The notes under the pieces are model-generated. The model searched no databases and was not told where the DNA came from. It saw only the letters and a list, made by a program, of their open reading frames with translations. Made by a program: the position numbers and the translations under genes. Positions 1 to 9,118 of a stretch of 14,257 nucleotides of DNA are shown one piece after another; within the stretch, counting starts at the first letter, position 1; each line of letters begins with the position of its first letter. The DNA is taken from contig DASZOV010000117.1 of the NCBI GenBank assembly GCA_035550595.1, positions 1-14,257 of the forward strand. The letters run 5' to 3'. Source of the DNA: CALFMR01 sp035550595. Lineage in GTDB: Bacteria; Acidobacteriota; Vicinamibacteria; Vicinamibacterales; SCN-69-37.

Positions 1-27
1 CTTACCCTGATATTCGTGGATTTTCAT
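1..27 (-). CDS. sucC: Succinyl-CoA synthetase (ADP-forming) beta subunit, N-terminus only
   Basis: Nine codons from the ATG at 27-25 to the window edge read MKIHEYQGK, which closely matches the conserved SucC start (MKIHEYQAK in many bacteria). SucC pairs with SucD to convert succinyl-CoA to succinate with nucleotide triphosphate formation in the TCA cycle. The rest lies beyond the left edge. It follows mdh on the same strand after a 645-nt gap, and icd-mdh-sucCD is a sensible TCA-cycle grouping. No strong Shine-Dalgarno sequence is visible. Identification rests on only nine residues plus context, but the match is distinctive. Confidence 0.8.
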
Positions 28-401
28 CGAAGCAGACGTCCCGACAAGAGAGGAATGAGTCAGCCGGACGCGCGGCGGCCATGGTCATCCGACCGAGAGC
101 GGACCGGCGTTCGACGACAGTGTACTGTGAAACGGCCGCGAACTGGTGCTCGCGGGGTGGGCGGCAGAGCCGAGGACTAGAAGCGGGGACGATCGCGGTG
201 CAGCGTGACCATCGAGCCCCAGACTCCGATGGCCAGAAGCAGACAACCGACGACGCTGACGAACGGTGCCATGACGTGTTGAAACCCGAACGACCGATGT
301 GCAAACAGTGTGCCTCTTCAAACGCCATGTCAAGCGGGAAAATGCGTCTCACCGCACATTTTTTCAATCACGCAGGTCGGTTGACCGACATCCACGATCC
401 C

Positions 402-447
402 GGACTGTCGGCCGCGCTTACCGAACTGTAAGCGCGGTCGGCAGTCT
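402..447 (+). other. Long stem-loop (about 20 bp stem, 6-nt loop)
   Basis: Arms 404-421 and 428-445 pair around the loop CGAACT. The ten pairs next to the loop (CCGCGCTTAC with GTAAGCGCGG) are perfect. The two irregular positions (408/441 and 411/438) are U-G and G-U wobbles in a plus-strand transcript but A-C mismatches in a minus-strand one, and 402-403 with 446-447 extend the stem. There is no U-tract after it on either strand, so it does not look like an intrinsic terminator. Function unknown. Confidence 0.6.
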
Positions 448-448
448 C

Positions 449-671
449 AATTGCAATGCGTTGGGGCCATCTTTTCTTGCCTGCTCGCGGCCCCCCCGCT
501 CGCCCGCTCAGCGCCCTCGCTATGCTCGCGAGTCATCTTTACTTGCAATGGCGCGGGGCCCCACCCCCGCGCCTACGCGCTTCGCCGCCCTCGCTACGCT
601 CGGGGGCTCGCGGTGTCATCTTTTCTTAATGTCTTTCTTCGCGATCTTCGCGTCTTCGCGTGAGGCCTCCG
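449..671 (-). repeat. Intergenic repeat family, copy 1 (behind mdh)
   Basis: Read on the minus strand it begins 1 nt after the mdh stop with a 9-nt-period tract (CGCGAAGA-type units, 637-660), then CCCCGAGCG-AGCGAGGG, GGCGAAGCGCGTAG, a 9-bp hairpin (arms 550-558 and 565-573), ATTGCAA, GATGACTCGCGAG, and a truncated second unit ending at about 449-470. The same modules in the same order and gene-sense orientation occur behind pyrG at 6321-6527. It appears non-coding and dispersed. Confidence 0.85.
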
Positions 672-672
672 G

Positions 673-1614
673 CTACACCCCGATGACCTTCGTGAGCTCC
701 TTGACCGCCGCAGCCGACTTCATCAGCGCGGCCTGTTCGTCGGAGGTGAGCTTGATCTCGATGACGCGTTCCGCGCCGCCCTTCCCGAGCTTCACGGGCA
801 CGCCCAGGAACTGATCGTTCACGCCGTATTCGCCCTTCAGGAACACCGAGCACGGCAGGATCTGCTTCTTGTCCTTGAGGATCGCCTCGACCATGAGCGC
901 GGCCGACGCGCCCGGCGCATACCAGGCGCTCGTGCCGACGAGCTTGGTGATCTCGGCGCCGCCAGCGGCGGTTCGCTGGCAGATGGCGTCGAGCTTCTCC
1001 TGGGTGAGATACCCCATCTGGACGAGCTCAGTGAGCGGGATGCCGGCCACCGTCGAGAATCTCGGCAGCGGCACCATCGTGTCGCCGTGGCCGCCGAGCA
1101 CGAAGGCGTGGACGTTCTCGACCGAGACGTCGAGCTCGGCCGCGATGAACGTCCGCATCCGCGCCGAGTCGAGCACGCCGGCCATGCCGACCACGCGCTC
1201 GCGCGGGAAGCCGCTCAGCCGGTAGACGGCCTGGCACATCGCGTCGAGCGGGTTGGCGACCGGCACGATGACGGTGTTCGGCGAGTACTTGACCACCTGC
1301 TCGGTGACCGTCTGCATGATCTTGTAGTTGACCTGCAGCAGGTCGTCGCGGCTCATGCCGGGCTTGCGGGGCACGCCCGACGTGATCACGACGACGTCCG
1401 ACCCGGCGCTCGCGGCGTAGTCGGACGTGCCGACCAGGCGCGTGTCCGACCCGTCGACCGGACAGGCCTCGAAAATGTCGAGGGCAATGCCCTGCGCCTT
1501 CTCGGCGGCGATGTCGACGAGGACGACATCGGCCAGCTCCTTGGCGGCAATGGCGCGGGCCACGGTGGCGCCGACGTTACCGGCCCCTCCAACGACGGTC
1601 ACTTTACGATTCAT
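673..1614 (-). CDS. mdh: Malate dehydrogenase (NAD-dependent, LDH-like type)
   Basis: Oxidises malate to oxaloacetate with NAD in the cytosolic TCA cycle. The 313 residues match the usual length of the LDH-like (type 3) MDH group. Visible features are the Rossmann glycine motif GGAGNVG (9-15), D34 at the end of the second strand (NAD preference), the substrate-binding loop VPRKPGMSR (82-90, with R83 and R89), N121, and the catalytic pair D149 (in DSARMR) and H176 (in GGHGDT). R83 is the arginine position expected for malate rather than lactate. The ATG start is supported by a Shine-Dalgarno GGAGAG at 1620-1625, 5 nt upstream. It lies 141 nt behind icd on the same strand and may share its transcript. 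A repeat element starts 1 nt after its stop. Confidence 0.96.
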   Translation of the reverse strand: MNRKVTVVGGAGNVGATVARAIAAKELADVVLVDIAAEKAQGIALDIFEACPVDGSDTRLVGTSDYAASAGSDVVVITSGVPRKPGMSRDDLLQVNYKIMQTVTEQVVKYSPNTVIVPVANPLDAMCQAVYRLSGFPRERVVGMAGVLDSARMRTFIAAELDVSVENVHAFVLGGHGDTMVPLPRFSTVAGIPLTELVQMGYLTQEKLDAICQRTAAGGAEITKLVGTSAWYAPGASAALMVEAILKDKKQILPCSVFLKGEYGVNDQFLGVPVKLGKGGAERVIEIKLTSDEQAALMKSAAAVKELTKVIGV

Positions 1615-1634
1615 GCCAACTCTCCAGAAAGAAA

Positions 1635-1669
1635 ACTTTGAACTTCGAACTTCAAACTTCGAACTGGAA
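1635..1669 (+). repeat. Heptamer tandem repeat (ACTTCGA type), locus 1
   Basis: Five consecutive 7-nt units lie in the mdh-icd gap: ACTTTGA, ACTTCGA, ACTTCAA, ACTTCGA, ACTGGAA. Degenerate continuation (ACTTGAA, ACCCCGG, ACCCTGG, ACCCGGA) runs to about 1729. The remaining gap bases show no other recognisable signal apart from the mdh ribosome-binding site. The same heptamer occurs between kdsD and kdsC. Confidence 0.85.
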
Positions 1670-1755
1670 CCACCGAACCCTGGCCTCTCCGAACTTGAAA
1701 CCCCGGAACCCTGGAACCCGGAACTGGACGTGCGACCGCCCAGGCCGCACGTCCC

Positions 1756-3063
<1,308 letters not shown>

Positions 3064-3131
3064 GCTTCGCTCCGTCGTCGCGTCACGGCACGGACTTTAG
3101 GTCACGTCCCTCTCGGGCACGACGAGTCATT

Positions 3132-3161
3132 CACAGAATCTGTGGAAAACTTTGTGGAAAA
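3132..3161 (+). promoter_or_regulatory. DnaA-box-like direct repeats with adjoining palindrome upstream of icd
   Basis: TGTGGAAAA occurs at 3141-3149 and 3153-3161, 12 bp apart; each fits the DnaA box consensus TTWTNCACA on the minus strand. The first overlaps a perfect 13-bp palindrome CACAGA-A-TCTGTG (3132-3144). The site lies 70-100 nt upstream of the icd start. No dnaA or dnaN gene is nearby and two boxes do not make an origin, so a regulatory role is the more modest reading. Confidence 0.4.
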
Positions 3162-3205
3162 CTGTCGCGCGTCGTCGAATCCACCGGGCTTTCCGCGCGC
3201 CTCAA

Positions 3206-3232
3206 CGGTTTGCACCACGATGGTGCGAACCG
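3206..3232. promoter_or_regulatory. 12-bp dyad (operator or leader hairpin) upstream of icd
   Basis: CGGTTTGCACCA and TGGTGCGAACCG are inverted repeats around CGA with one mismatched position. The dyad sits just downstream of the -10 hexamer at 3258-3253, where a repressor operator or 5'-leader hairpin would be placed for icd. No regulator gene is adjacent. Confidence 0.4.
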
Positions 3233-3252
3233 GCGCGGCAGACGATCGCGGC

Positions 3253-3258
3253 ATTATA
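3253..3258 (-). promoter_or_regulatory. Candidate -10 element for icd
   Basis: On the minus strand the hexamer is a perfect TATAAT in otherwise very GC-rich DNA, about 190 nt upstream of the icd ATG and 32 nt after the stop of the preceding gene. No -35 resembling TTGACA is present at 16-18 nt, where the sequence is a GC repeat. The spacing would give icd a leader of about 180 nt containing the dyad and DnaA-box-like repeats. Confidence 0.35.
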
Positions 3259-3289
3259 TCCGGTGCGCGCGCGCGACTCGCGCGGCGCG

Positions 3290-3793
3290 TCAACGCAGCC
3301 GCACGTCGAGCGCTTGGCCGGACGCGTCGACGATCGTGACGCGATCGACGTCGATCGCGTCGACGTGCCAACGTCCCACCGCGTCACCGACATTGCGAAT
3401 CGCGACGTCGCCGCCGAGTGAGAACACGGCCTGGCGCGCCGGACCGTGCGGCGTGTCGTTCACGAGAATCGCGACGAGCGACGGCGGCGCGGGAACGGAC
3501 GCGACCGTGTCGCGCGCCGGCGTTGGCACGAGAGTGGATCGTCGCGGCTGACGCGTCGCGCCGTACGTGAACGGATCGCGCGTCGGCGCATGGTACGGCG
3601 GTGCGGCGTCGAGTCGATCGCGAAGCGCGTCGGCCTCGGACGTGATCGTGGACAGCGTGTTCGCGGTGGGCGCGTCGACGACGACCGGCGCGCGATCGGG
3701 TGGCTGCGGTGTGGACGACGCGGGACGCACGACCCACGCGACGAGGCCGATGGCGGCGCCGACGAGCAGGAGCGTTGAAGCCACGCGTGGCAT
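3290..3793 (-). CDS. Membrane-anchored PilP/GspC-like protein
   Basis: Read from the ATG at 3793 it has 167 residues. It shows a hydrophobic N-terminal anchor (about residues 5-23, LLLVGAAIGLVAWVV), a proline-rich linker, an RDPF motif near 73-76, and a C-terminal beta-rich segment (LVAIL, AVFSLGGDVAIRNVGD, VDRVTIVDASG, LDVRLR). This layout is that of the inner-membrane PilP/GspC proteins of type IV pili and type II secretion. An in-frame ATG at 3823 would add ten residues, but a plausible extended -10 (TGG then TACGAT, 3812-3817) would lie inside that longer gene, so 3793 is preferred. It is divergent from kdsB with no pilus or secretion neighbours in the window. It could instead be an unrelated small envelope protein. 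Confidence 0.55.
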   Translation of the reverse strand: MPRVASTLLLVGAAIGLVAWVVRPASSTPQPPDRAPVVVDAPTANTLSTITSEADALRDRLDAAPPYHAPTRDPFTYGATRQPRRSTLVPTPARDTVASVPAPPSLVAILVNDTPHGPARQAVFSLGGDVAIRNVGDAVGRWHVDAIDVDRVTIVDASGQALDVRLR

Positions 3794-3828
3794 GCGGGTG
3801 AATCCGGGCGCGGATCGTACCATAGTCG

Positions 3829-3837
3829 TGCTAAGAT
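3829..3837 (+). promoter_or_regulatory. Candidate extended -10 for kdsB
   Basis: TGC followed by TAAGAT fits an extended -10 (TGn plus a 4/6 hexamer). It ends 5 nt before the in-frame GTG at 3843, so transcription would begin at or next to that codon. No -35 is evident. Confidence 0.35.
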
Positions 3838-3842
3838 TTGCC

Positions 3843-4633
3843 GTGCCCGTCGTTTTCCCCCCTGGGCTCGCACACCCAATCCGTTCCGCTCGAGTCGTCG
3901 CCATCATCCCCGCCCGGCTGCAGTCCACGCGGCTGCCCGGCAAGCCGTTGGCGATGATCGACGGCCGGCCGATGATCGCGCACGTCTACGACCGCGCGCG
4001 TGAAGCGCGTCTGGTCGACGCCGTGCTCGTCGCGACCGACAGCGACGAGGTCGCGCGCGCCGTCGACGCGTTCGGCGGCACGGCGGTGATGACGAGCGAC
4101 CGGCACGCGAGCGGCACCGATCGACTCGCCGAAGTCAGCGCGCATCTCGACGGCGACATCGTCGTCAACGTCCAGGGCGACGAACCGCTCATCTCGCCCG
4201 ACGTCATCGATGCGGTCGTCGAACGGCTGCTCGGCCATTCAACCGAAGCGATGAGCACGGCGCGCTGCCGCATCGACGATGAGGCGGATTTCACGAACCC
4301 GGCGGTCGTCAAGCTGGTCGTCGACGCCGATGGACGCGCGTTGTACTTCAGCCGCGCGCCGATTCCGTTCACGCGCGACGGTCACGAGGCGCCGGCAGCC
4401 TGGAAGCACCTGGGGCTGTACGCGTATCGACGCACGTTCCTCGCGACCGTTGCCGCGCTCGCGCCCACGCCGCTCGAACGCGCCGAAGGCCTCGAGCAGT
4501 TGCGCGTCCTCGAACACGGGTTCCCCATCAGCACGATAGAAGCCACGACCGACACGATTGGCGTCGACACGCCGGAGGATCTGGAGCGGGTACGAAAGCT
4601 CGTCGAAACTTCGTCCTTCTCCCGAGCACAACC

Positions 4634-4637
<4 letters not shown>
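3843..4637 (+). CDS. kdsB: 3-deoxy-manno-octulosonate (Kdo) cytidylyltransferase
   Basis: Activates Kdo with CTP to give CMP-Kdo, the donor for the LPS inner core. Read from GTG 3843 it has 264 residues (E. coli 248). The signature IIPARLQSTRLPGKPL lies near 21-36, followed by ATDSDEV (64-70), SGTDR (90-94), VNVQGDEP (108-115) and a C-terminal GVDTPEDLE. The start is uncertain. The family normally begins a few residues before the IPAR motif, no ATG is close, and the choices are GTG 3843, GTG 3828 or a distant ATG 3792 that overlaps the divergent gene's start. I chose 3843 because of the extended -10 just upstream. Its TGA overlaps the pyrG ATG (ATGA at 4634-4637), suggesting translational coupling to the enzyme that makes its CTP. 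Confidence 0.95.
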
Positions 4638-6307
<1,670 letters not shown>

Positions 6308-6320
6308 CGCGCGAAGGACG

Positions 6321-6527
6321 GAGGGTCTCGCGCGAAGACGCGAAGATCGCGAAGGGGGGACCAAATAAAGTTGATACCGCGAGCCCCCGAGCGCAGCGAG
6401 GGTGGCGAAGCGCGTAGCGTTGGGGGTGGGGCCCAACGCATTGCAAGAAGATGACTCGCGAGGGGCGAAGCGCGTAGCGCTGGGGGTGTGGCCCCAGCGC
6501 ATTGCAAAGAAGATGACTCGCGAAGGA
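6321..6527 (+). repeat. Intergenic repeat family, copy 2 (behind pyrG), with two 60-nt units
   Basis: Same modules as at 449-671: the 9-nt-period tract (24 nt at 6331-6354 identical to copy 1), a GAGCCCCCGAGCG-type segment, then two tandem units starting at 6404 and 6464. Each unit has GGCGAAGCGCGTAG, a hairpin (arms 6417-6424/6432-6439 and 6477-6485/6492-6500), ATTGCAA and GATGACTCGCGA. Hairpin arms change between units in matched pairs. No coding capacity is apparent. Confidence 0.88.
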
Positions 6528-6538
6528 CTGCATTGATT

Positions 6539-6614
6539 TGTAGGGGCGGCCCCCCGTGGCCGCCCGGGCACTGTGGTCGCCCTCATTCGGCCGGCACGGG
6601 GGCCGGCCGCTACA
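6539..6614. repeat. REP-like GC-rich inverted repeat, ends TGTAG...CTACA
   Basis: A 76-bp element with imperfect inverted halves: TGTAGGGGCGGCC (from 6539) and GGCCGGCCGCTACA (to 6614), each half itself palindromic. The right half (6589-6614) recurs with one base difference, in opposite orientation, inside thiE at 12175-12200. It ends 19 nt before the kdsA -10 hexamer. Confidence 0.75.
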
Positions 6615-6633
6615 GGTCATATCGGTGCCCTCG

Positions 6634-6639
6634 TATAAT
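6634..6639 (+). promoter_or_regulatory. Candidate -10 element for kdsA
   Basis: A perfect TATAAT ends 8 nt before the kdsA ATG at 6648. At the usual 6-8 nt spacing, transcription would start at or beside the ATG, giving a leaderless mRNA, or a leader of about 6-12 nt if ATG 6654 or 6660 is used. The -35 position (6611-6616, TACAGG) is a poor match. Confidence 0.55.
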
Positions 6640-6647
6640 CACGACCG

Positions 6648-7499
6648 ATGTCGATGCCCATGACCGAAGTTCGCGTCACCGACGAGGTCGTGCTCGGCCG
6701 CGCGCCGATCGTGCTCATTGCCGGGCCCTGCGTGATTGAAAGCGCCAGCCACGCGCTCGAGCTCGGCCGCGCCATCGCTGACATCGCCCGCCGCGCCGGC
6801 GTGCCCTACATCTTCAAAGCGTCGTTCGACAAAGCGAACCGCACGTCCGGCACGTCGTTCCGCGGGCCGGGCCTGAAGGATGGCATCGAGGTCCTCGGGC
6901 GTGTGCGGCAAGAAGTGGGCGTCCCGGTCCTCACCGACATCCACGAGCCATCGCAGGCCGCGCCGGTCGCCGAAGTGGCCGACGTTCTGCAAATCCCCGC
7001 GTTCCTCTCGCGGCAGACGGACCTGATCATCGCGGCCGCCGAAACCGGGCGCGTCGTCAATGTCAAGAAGGGCCAGTTCCTCGCGCCGCTCGACGTCAAG
7101 CACGCGGTCGCCAAGGTCCGCGCCGCCGGCAACCCGCGCGTCTTCGTGACCGAGCGCGGCTTCTCGTTCGGCTACAACAACCTCGTCGTCGACATGCGCG
7201 CGTTCCCGATGATGCGCGCGCTCGGTCAGCCCGTCGTGTTCGACGTCACGCACAGCCTGCAGTTGCCCGGTGGAGGCGATGGCGTCACGGCCGGCCTGGC
7301 CGAGTACATCGAGCCACTCGCTTCGGCCGGTGTCGGCGCTGGCGTGGATGGCGTGTTCCTCGAAGTCCACGAAGAGCCGGCGCGCGCCAAGAGCGACGCG
7401 CAGAACGCGCTGGCGCTCCACCTGCTCGCCCCGCTTCTCGATCGGCTCGTCCGCATCAACGCCGTCGTCAAACCCGCGCCCGCAGCAGCCAGGGTCTAG
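6648..7499 (+). CDS. kdsA: 3-deoxy-8-phosphooctulonate (Kdo-8-phosphate) synthase
   Basis: Condenses arabinose-5-phosphate with phosphoenolpyruvate to Kdo-8-phosphate. It has 283 residues, the usual length. Motifs: IAGPCVIES (24-32), FKASFDKANRTS (56-67; K57 and K62), FRGPG (71-75), IPAFLSRQTDL (116-126), FDVTHSLQ (198-205) and FLEVHEEPARAKSD (237-250). C28 in GPC, with H202, E239 and D250, corresponds to the metal ligands of the metal-dependent KdsA class (Aquifex type); the E. coli enzyme has Asn at the cysteine position. In-frame ATGs also exist at 6654 and 6660. It probably has its own promoter (TATAAT at 6634) and is followed by kdsD after 6 nt. Confidence 0.97.
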   Translation: MSMPMTEVRVTDEVVLGRAPIVLIAGPCVIESASHALELGRAIADIARRAGVPYIFKASFDKANRTSGTSFRGPGLKDGIEVLGRVRQEVGVPVLTDIHEPSQAAPVAEVADVLQIPAFLSRQTDLIIAAAETGRVVNVKKGQFLAPLDVKHAVAKVRAAGNPRVFVTERGFSFGYNNLVVDMRAFPMMRALGQPVVFDVTHSLQLPGGGDGVTAGLAEYIEPLASAGVGAGVDGVFLEVHEEPARAKSDAQNALALHLLAPLLDRLVRINAVVKPAPAAARV

Positions 7500-7505
7500 C
7501 CACGC

Positions 7506-8468
7506 ATGTCCGACGCTTCCGATCTGGCTCGCAAGGTCCTCAAGACCGAGGCCAGCGCCATTCTCGGGCTCGTGCCCCAGCTCGACGATCATTTCGATCG
7601 GGCACTCGACCTGCTCCACGGTTGCCACGGCCGCGTCGTCGTCACCGGCATGGGCAAATCGGGCATCATCGCGCACAAGCTCTCGGCCACGCTCTCGAGC
7701 ACCGGCACGGCGTCGATCTTTCTGCACGCCGCCGAAGCGGTACACGGCGATCTCGGCGTCATTCAGTCAGACGACGTCGTGGTGGCGCTGTCGTACAGCG
7801 GCGAGACGGACGAGATCCTGCGGCTCATCGAGGCAATCCGCCGGATCGGCGCGAAGCTCATCGCCATCACGGGCCATCGACAGTCCACGCTCGGACAAGC
7901 CGCCGATGCCACGCTCGGCTGCGAAGTCCGGGAAGAAGCGTGTCCGATGAACCTGGCGCCCACGGCCAGCACGACGGCCGCGCTCGCGCTCGGCGACGCG
8001 CTGGCGATGGCCCTCTCCCGCCGCAAGGACTTCCGCGCCGAACATTTCGCGAACCTGCATCCGGGCGGCCGCATCGGACGCAAGCTGATGCGTGTCGAAG
8101 CGCTGATGCAGACGGGCCGCGCGATCCCGCGCGTCACGCCGACGACGTCGATGCCGGACGTCATCCACGAGATGTCCGACAAGCGCCTCGGCATGACCTG
8201 CGTGATCGACGCGGACGATCGGCTGCTCGGCGTCGTGACGGACGGCGACCTGCGCCGGCACATGACTCCGGGATCCAATCTGCTGGAGCGTACGGCCTCG
8301 CACGTCATGACGCACGGCGCGGTGACCATCGGACGCCAGATGCTCGCCGTCGAGGCCTTGCGCGTCATGGAGCAGCGCAAAATCACGTCGGTCGTCGTGG
8401 TCGACGACCACGGCGCGGTGGAAGGCGTCGTCCATCTGCACGATTTGTGGCATACGCAGATGTTCTAG
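7506..8468 (+). CDS. kdsD: D-arabinose-5-phosphate isomerase (KpsF/GutQ family)
   Basis: Interconverts ribulose-5-phosphate and arabinose-5-phosphate, the first step of Kdo synthesis. The 320 residues fit the family (E. coli KdsD 328). The N-terminal SIS sugar isomerase domain (about 38-185) shows VTGMGKSG (46-53), ALSYSGET (94-101), NLAPTASTT (149-157) and NLHPGGRIG (183-191). Two CBS domains follow (about 200-258 and 265-320), with GVVTDGDLRR (242-251) and VVDDHGAVEGVVHLHDL. Its placement between kdsA and kdsC supports the Kdo role rather than sugar uptake. Start ATG at 7506; no clear Shine-Dalgarno. Confidence 0.96.
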   Translation: MSDASDLARKVLKTEASAILGLVPQLDDHFDRALDLLHGCHGRVVVTGMGKSGIIAHKLSATLSSTGTASIFLHAAEAVHGDLGVIQSDDVVVALSYSGETDEILRLIEAIRRIGAKLIAITGHRQSTLGQAADATLGCEVREEACPMNLAPTASTTAALALGDALAMALSRRKDFRAEHFANLHPGGRIGRKLMRVEALMQTGRAIPRVTPTTSMPDVIHEMSDKRLGMTCVIDADDRLLGVVTDGDLRRHMTPGSNLLERTASHVMTHGAVTIGRQMLAVEALRVMEQRKITSVVVVDDHGAVEGVVHLHDLWHTQMF

Positions 8469-8482
8469 AAAGGCACTCGTCA

Positions 8483-8575
8483 ACTTCGAACTTTGAAGTT
8501 CGAACTTCGAAGGAACGAAGCGCCTTCGGCGCGTCTTTTCAGTTTTGGCTTCTGGCTTCACACTTCTAACTTCCC
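8483..8575 (+). repeat. Heptamer tandem repeat (ACTTCGA type), locus 2, interrupted by a GC hairpin
   Basis: Fills the 110-nt kdsD-kdsC gap. The first block (8483-8510) reads ACTTCGA, ACTTTGA, AGTTCGA, ACTTCGA and contains the perfect inverted repeat TTCGAACTT-TG-AAGTTCGAA (8485-8504). A 5-bp hairpin GCGCC-TTC-GGCGC (8520-8532) followed by TCTTTT comes next. Degenerate 7-nt units then run to the kdsC start (AGTTTTG, GCTTCTG, GCTTCAC, ACTTCTA, ACTTCCC; 8541-8575). Confidence 0.8.
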
Positions 8576-8578
8576 TCC

Positions 8579-9115
8579 ATGCCCCTTCCCCTCGACGAAC
8601 TGCAGGCCCGCGCGCGGCGCGTGCGGCTACTATTGCTCGATGTGGACGGCGTGCTCACCGACGGCACCGTCACGATCGACGCGACCGGCGGCGAACACAA
8701 GACGTTCCACATCCGCGACGGCCTGGGGATCGTCTGGGCGCGCCGTGAGGGGTTGGACGTGGGCTTTCTGAGCGGACGGCCGTCGCCGGTGACCGAACGC
8801 CGCGCCGAGGAGTTGGGGGTGCGCATCGTCTCGCAGTGTGGTCCGGACAAGGGCCGCGGCTACGCGGAGCTCGTCGCCGCGCGCCATCTCGACGATGCGG
8901 ATGTGGCGTATATGGGAGATGACCTGCTCGACCTGCCCGTATTCCGCCGCGTCGGCTTGACGGCCGCACCTGCCGATGCCGTGGAGGACGTCCGCGCGCG
9001 CGCCCACTGGGTGAGCCGGTACAACGGCGGCCGTGGCGCGGTGCGCGAGTTCGTCGAGCTGCTCCTCGCGGCACGCGGCGCCTGGACGGATCTCGTCCGA
9101 ACCTACGTCGACTGA
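8579..9115 (+). CDS. kdsC: 3-deoxy-manno-octulosonate-8-phosphatase (HAD superfamily)
   Basis: Removes phosphate from Kdo-8-phosphate to give Kdo for KdsB. The 178 residues match the small, cap-less HAD phosphatases of this family. HAD motifs are complete: LLLLDVDGVLTDG (17-29; nucleophile D21 and acid/base D23), FHIRDGLGI (43-51) typical of KdsC, S65 in LSGR, K91 in GPDKG, and metal site GDDLLD (113-118). Start ATG at 8579 directly follows a repeat tract and has no Shine-Dalgarno. lapB begins 3 nt after its stop; in proteobacteria lptC is commonly the next gene, but here it is not. Confidence 0.94.
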   Translation: MPLPLDELQARARRVRLLLLDVDGVLTDGTVTIDATGGEHKTFHIRDGLGIVWARREGLDVGFLSGRPSPVTERRAEELGVRIVSQCGPDKGRGYAELVAARHLDDADVAYMGDDLLDLPVFRRVGLTAAPADAVEDVRARAHWVSRYNGGRGAVREFVELLLAARGAWTDLVRTYVD

Positions 9116-9118
9116 GCC

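Larger units (their letters stand above)
28..672. other. 645-nt gap between mdh and sucC with no recognisable gene
   Basis: Open frames on both strands here do not resemble known proteins. On the minus strand a 31-codon ORF (ATG at 272, stop at 177-179) would encode a hydrophobic segment ending in RDRPRF, with no Shine-Dalgarno, so it is only a possibility. A consensus -35 hexamer TTGACA lies on the minus strand at 333-328 without a good -10 at 17-18 nt. A short dyad ACAGT-GT-ACTGT lies at 117-128. A long hairpin (402-447) and an intergenic repeat (449-671) fill the half nearest mdh. Confidence 0.5.

Noticed and set aside
2..367. 121-codon minus-strand and 116-codon plus-strand (81-431) frames in the mdh-sucC gap
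   Set aside because: No similarity to known proteins, compositional noise, and the minus-strand frame overlaps the sucC start in another frame.
3141..3161. Replication origin at the DnaA-box-like repeats
   Set aside because: Only two boxes, no AT-rich unwinding element, and no dnaA, dnaN or other origin-linked genes in the window.
3264..3289. Alternating CG tract as a Z-DNA-forming regulatory site
   Set aside because: Short and interrupted, and CG alternation is common in this GC-rich sequence.
6404..6527. CRISPR array suggested by the two 60-nt repeats
   Set aside because: Only two units, the whole unit is repeated with no unique spacers, and no cas genes are present.
8520..8539. Hairpin plus TTTT between kdsD and kdsC as an intrinsic terminator
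   Set aside because: Stem is only 5 bp with a 3-nt loop and the T run is short; it sits inside a repeat tract in the middle of a functional gene series, so termination here is not convincing.
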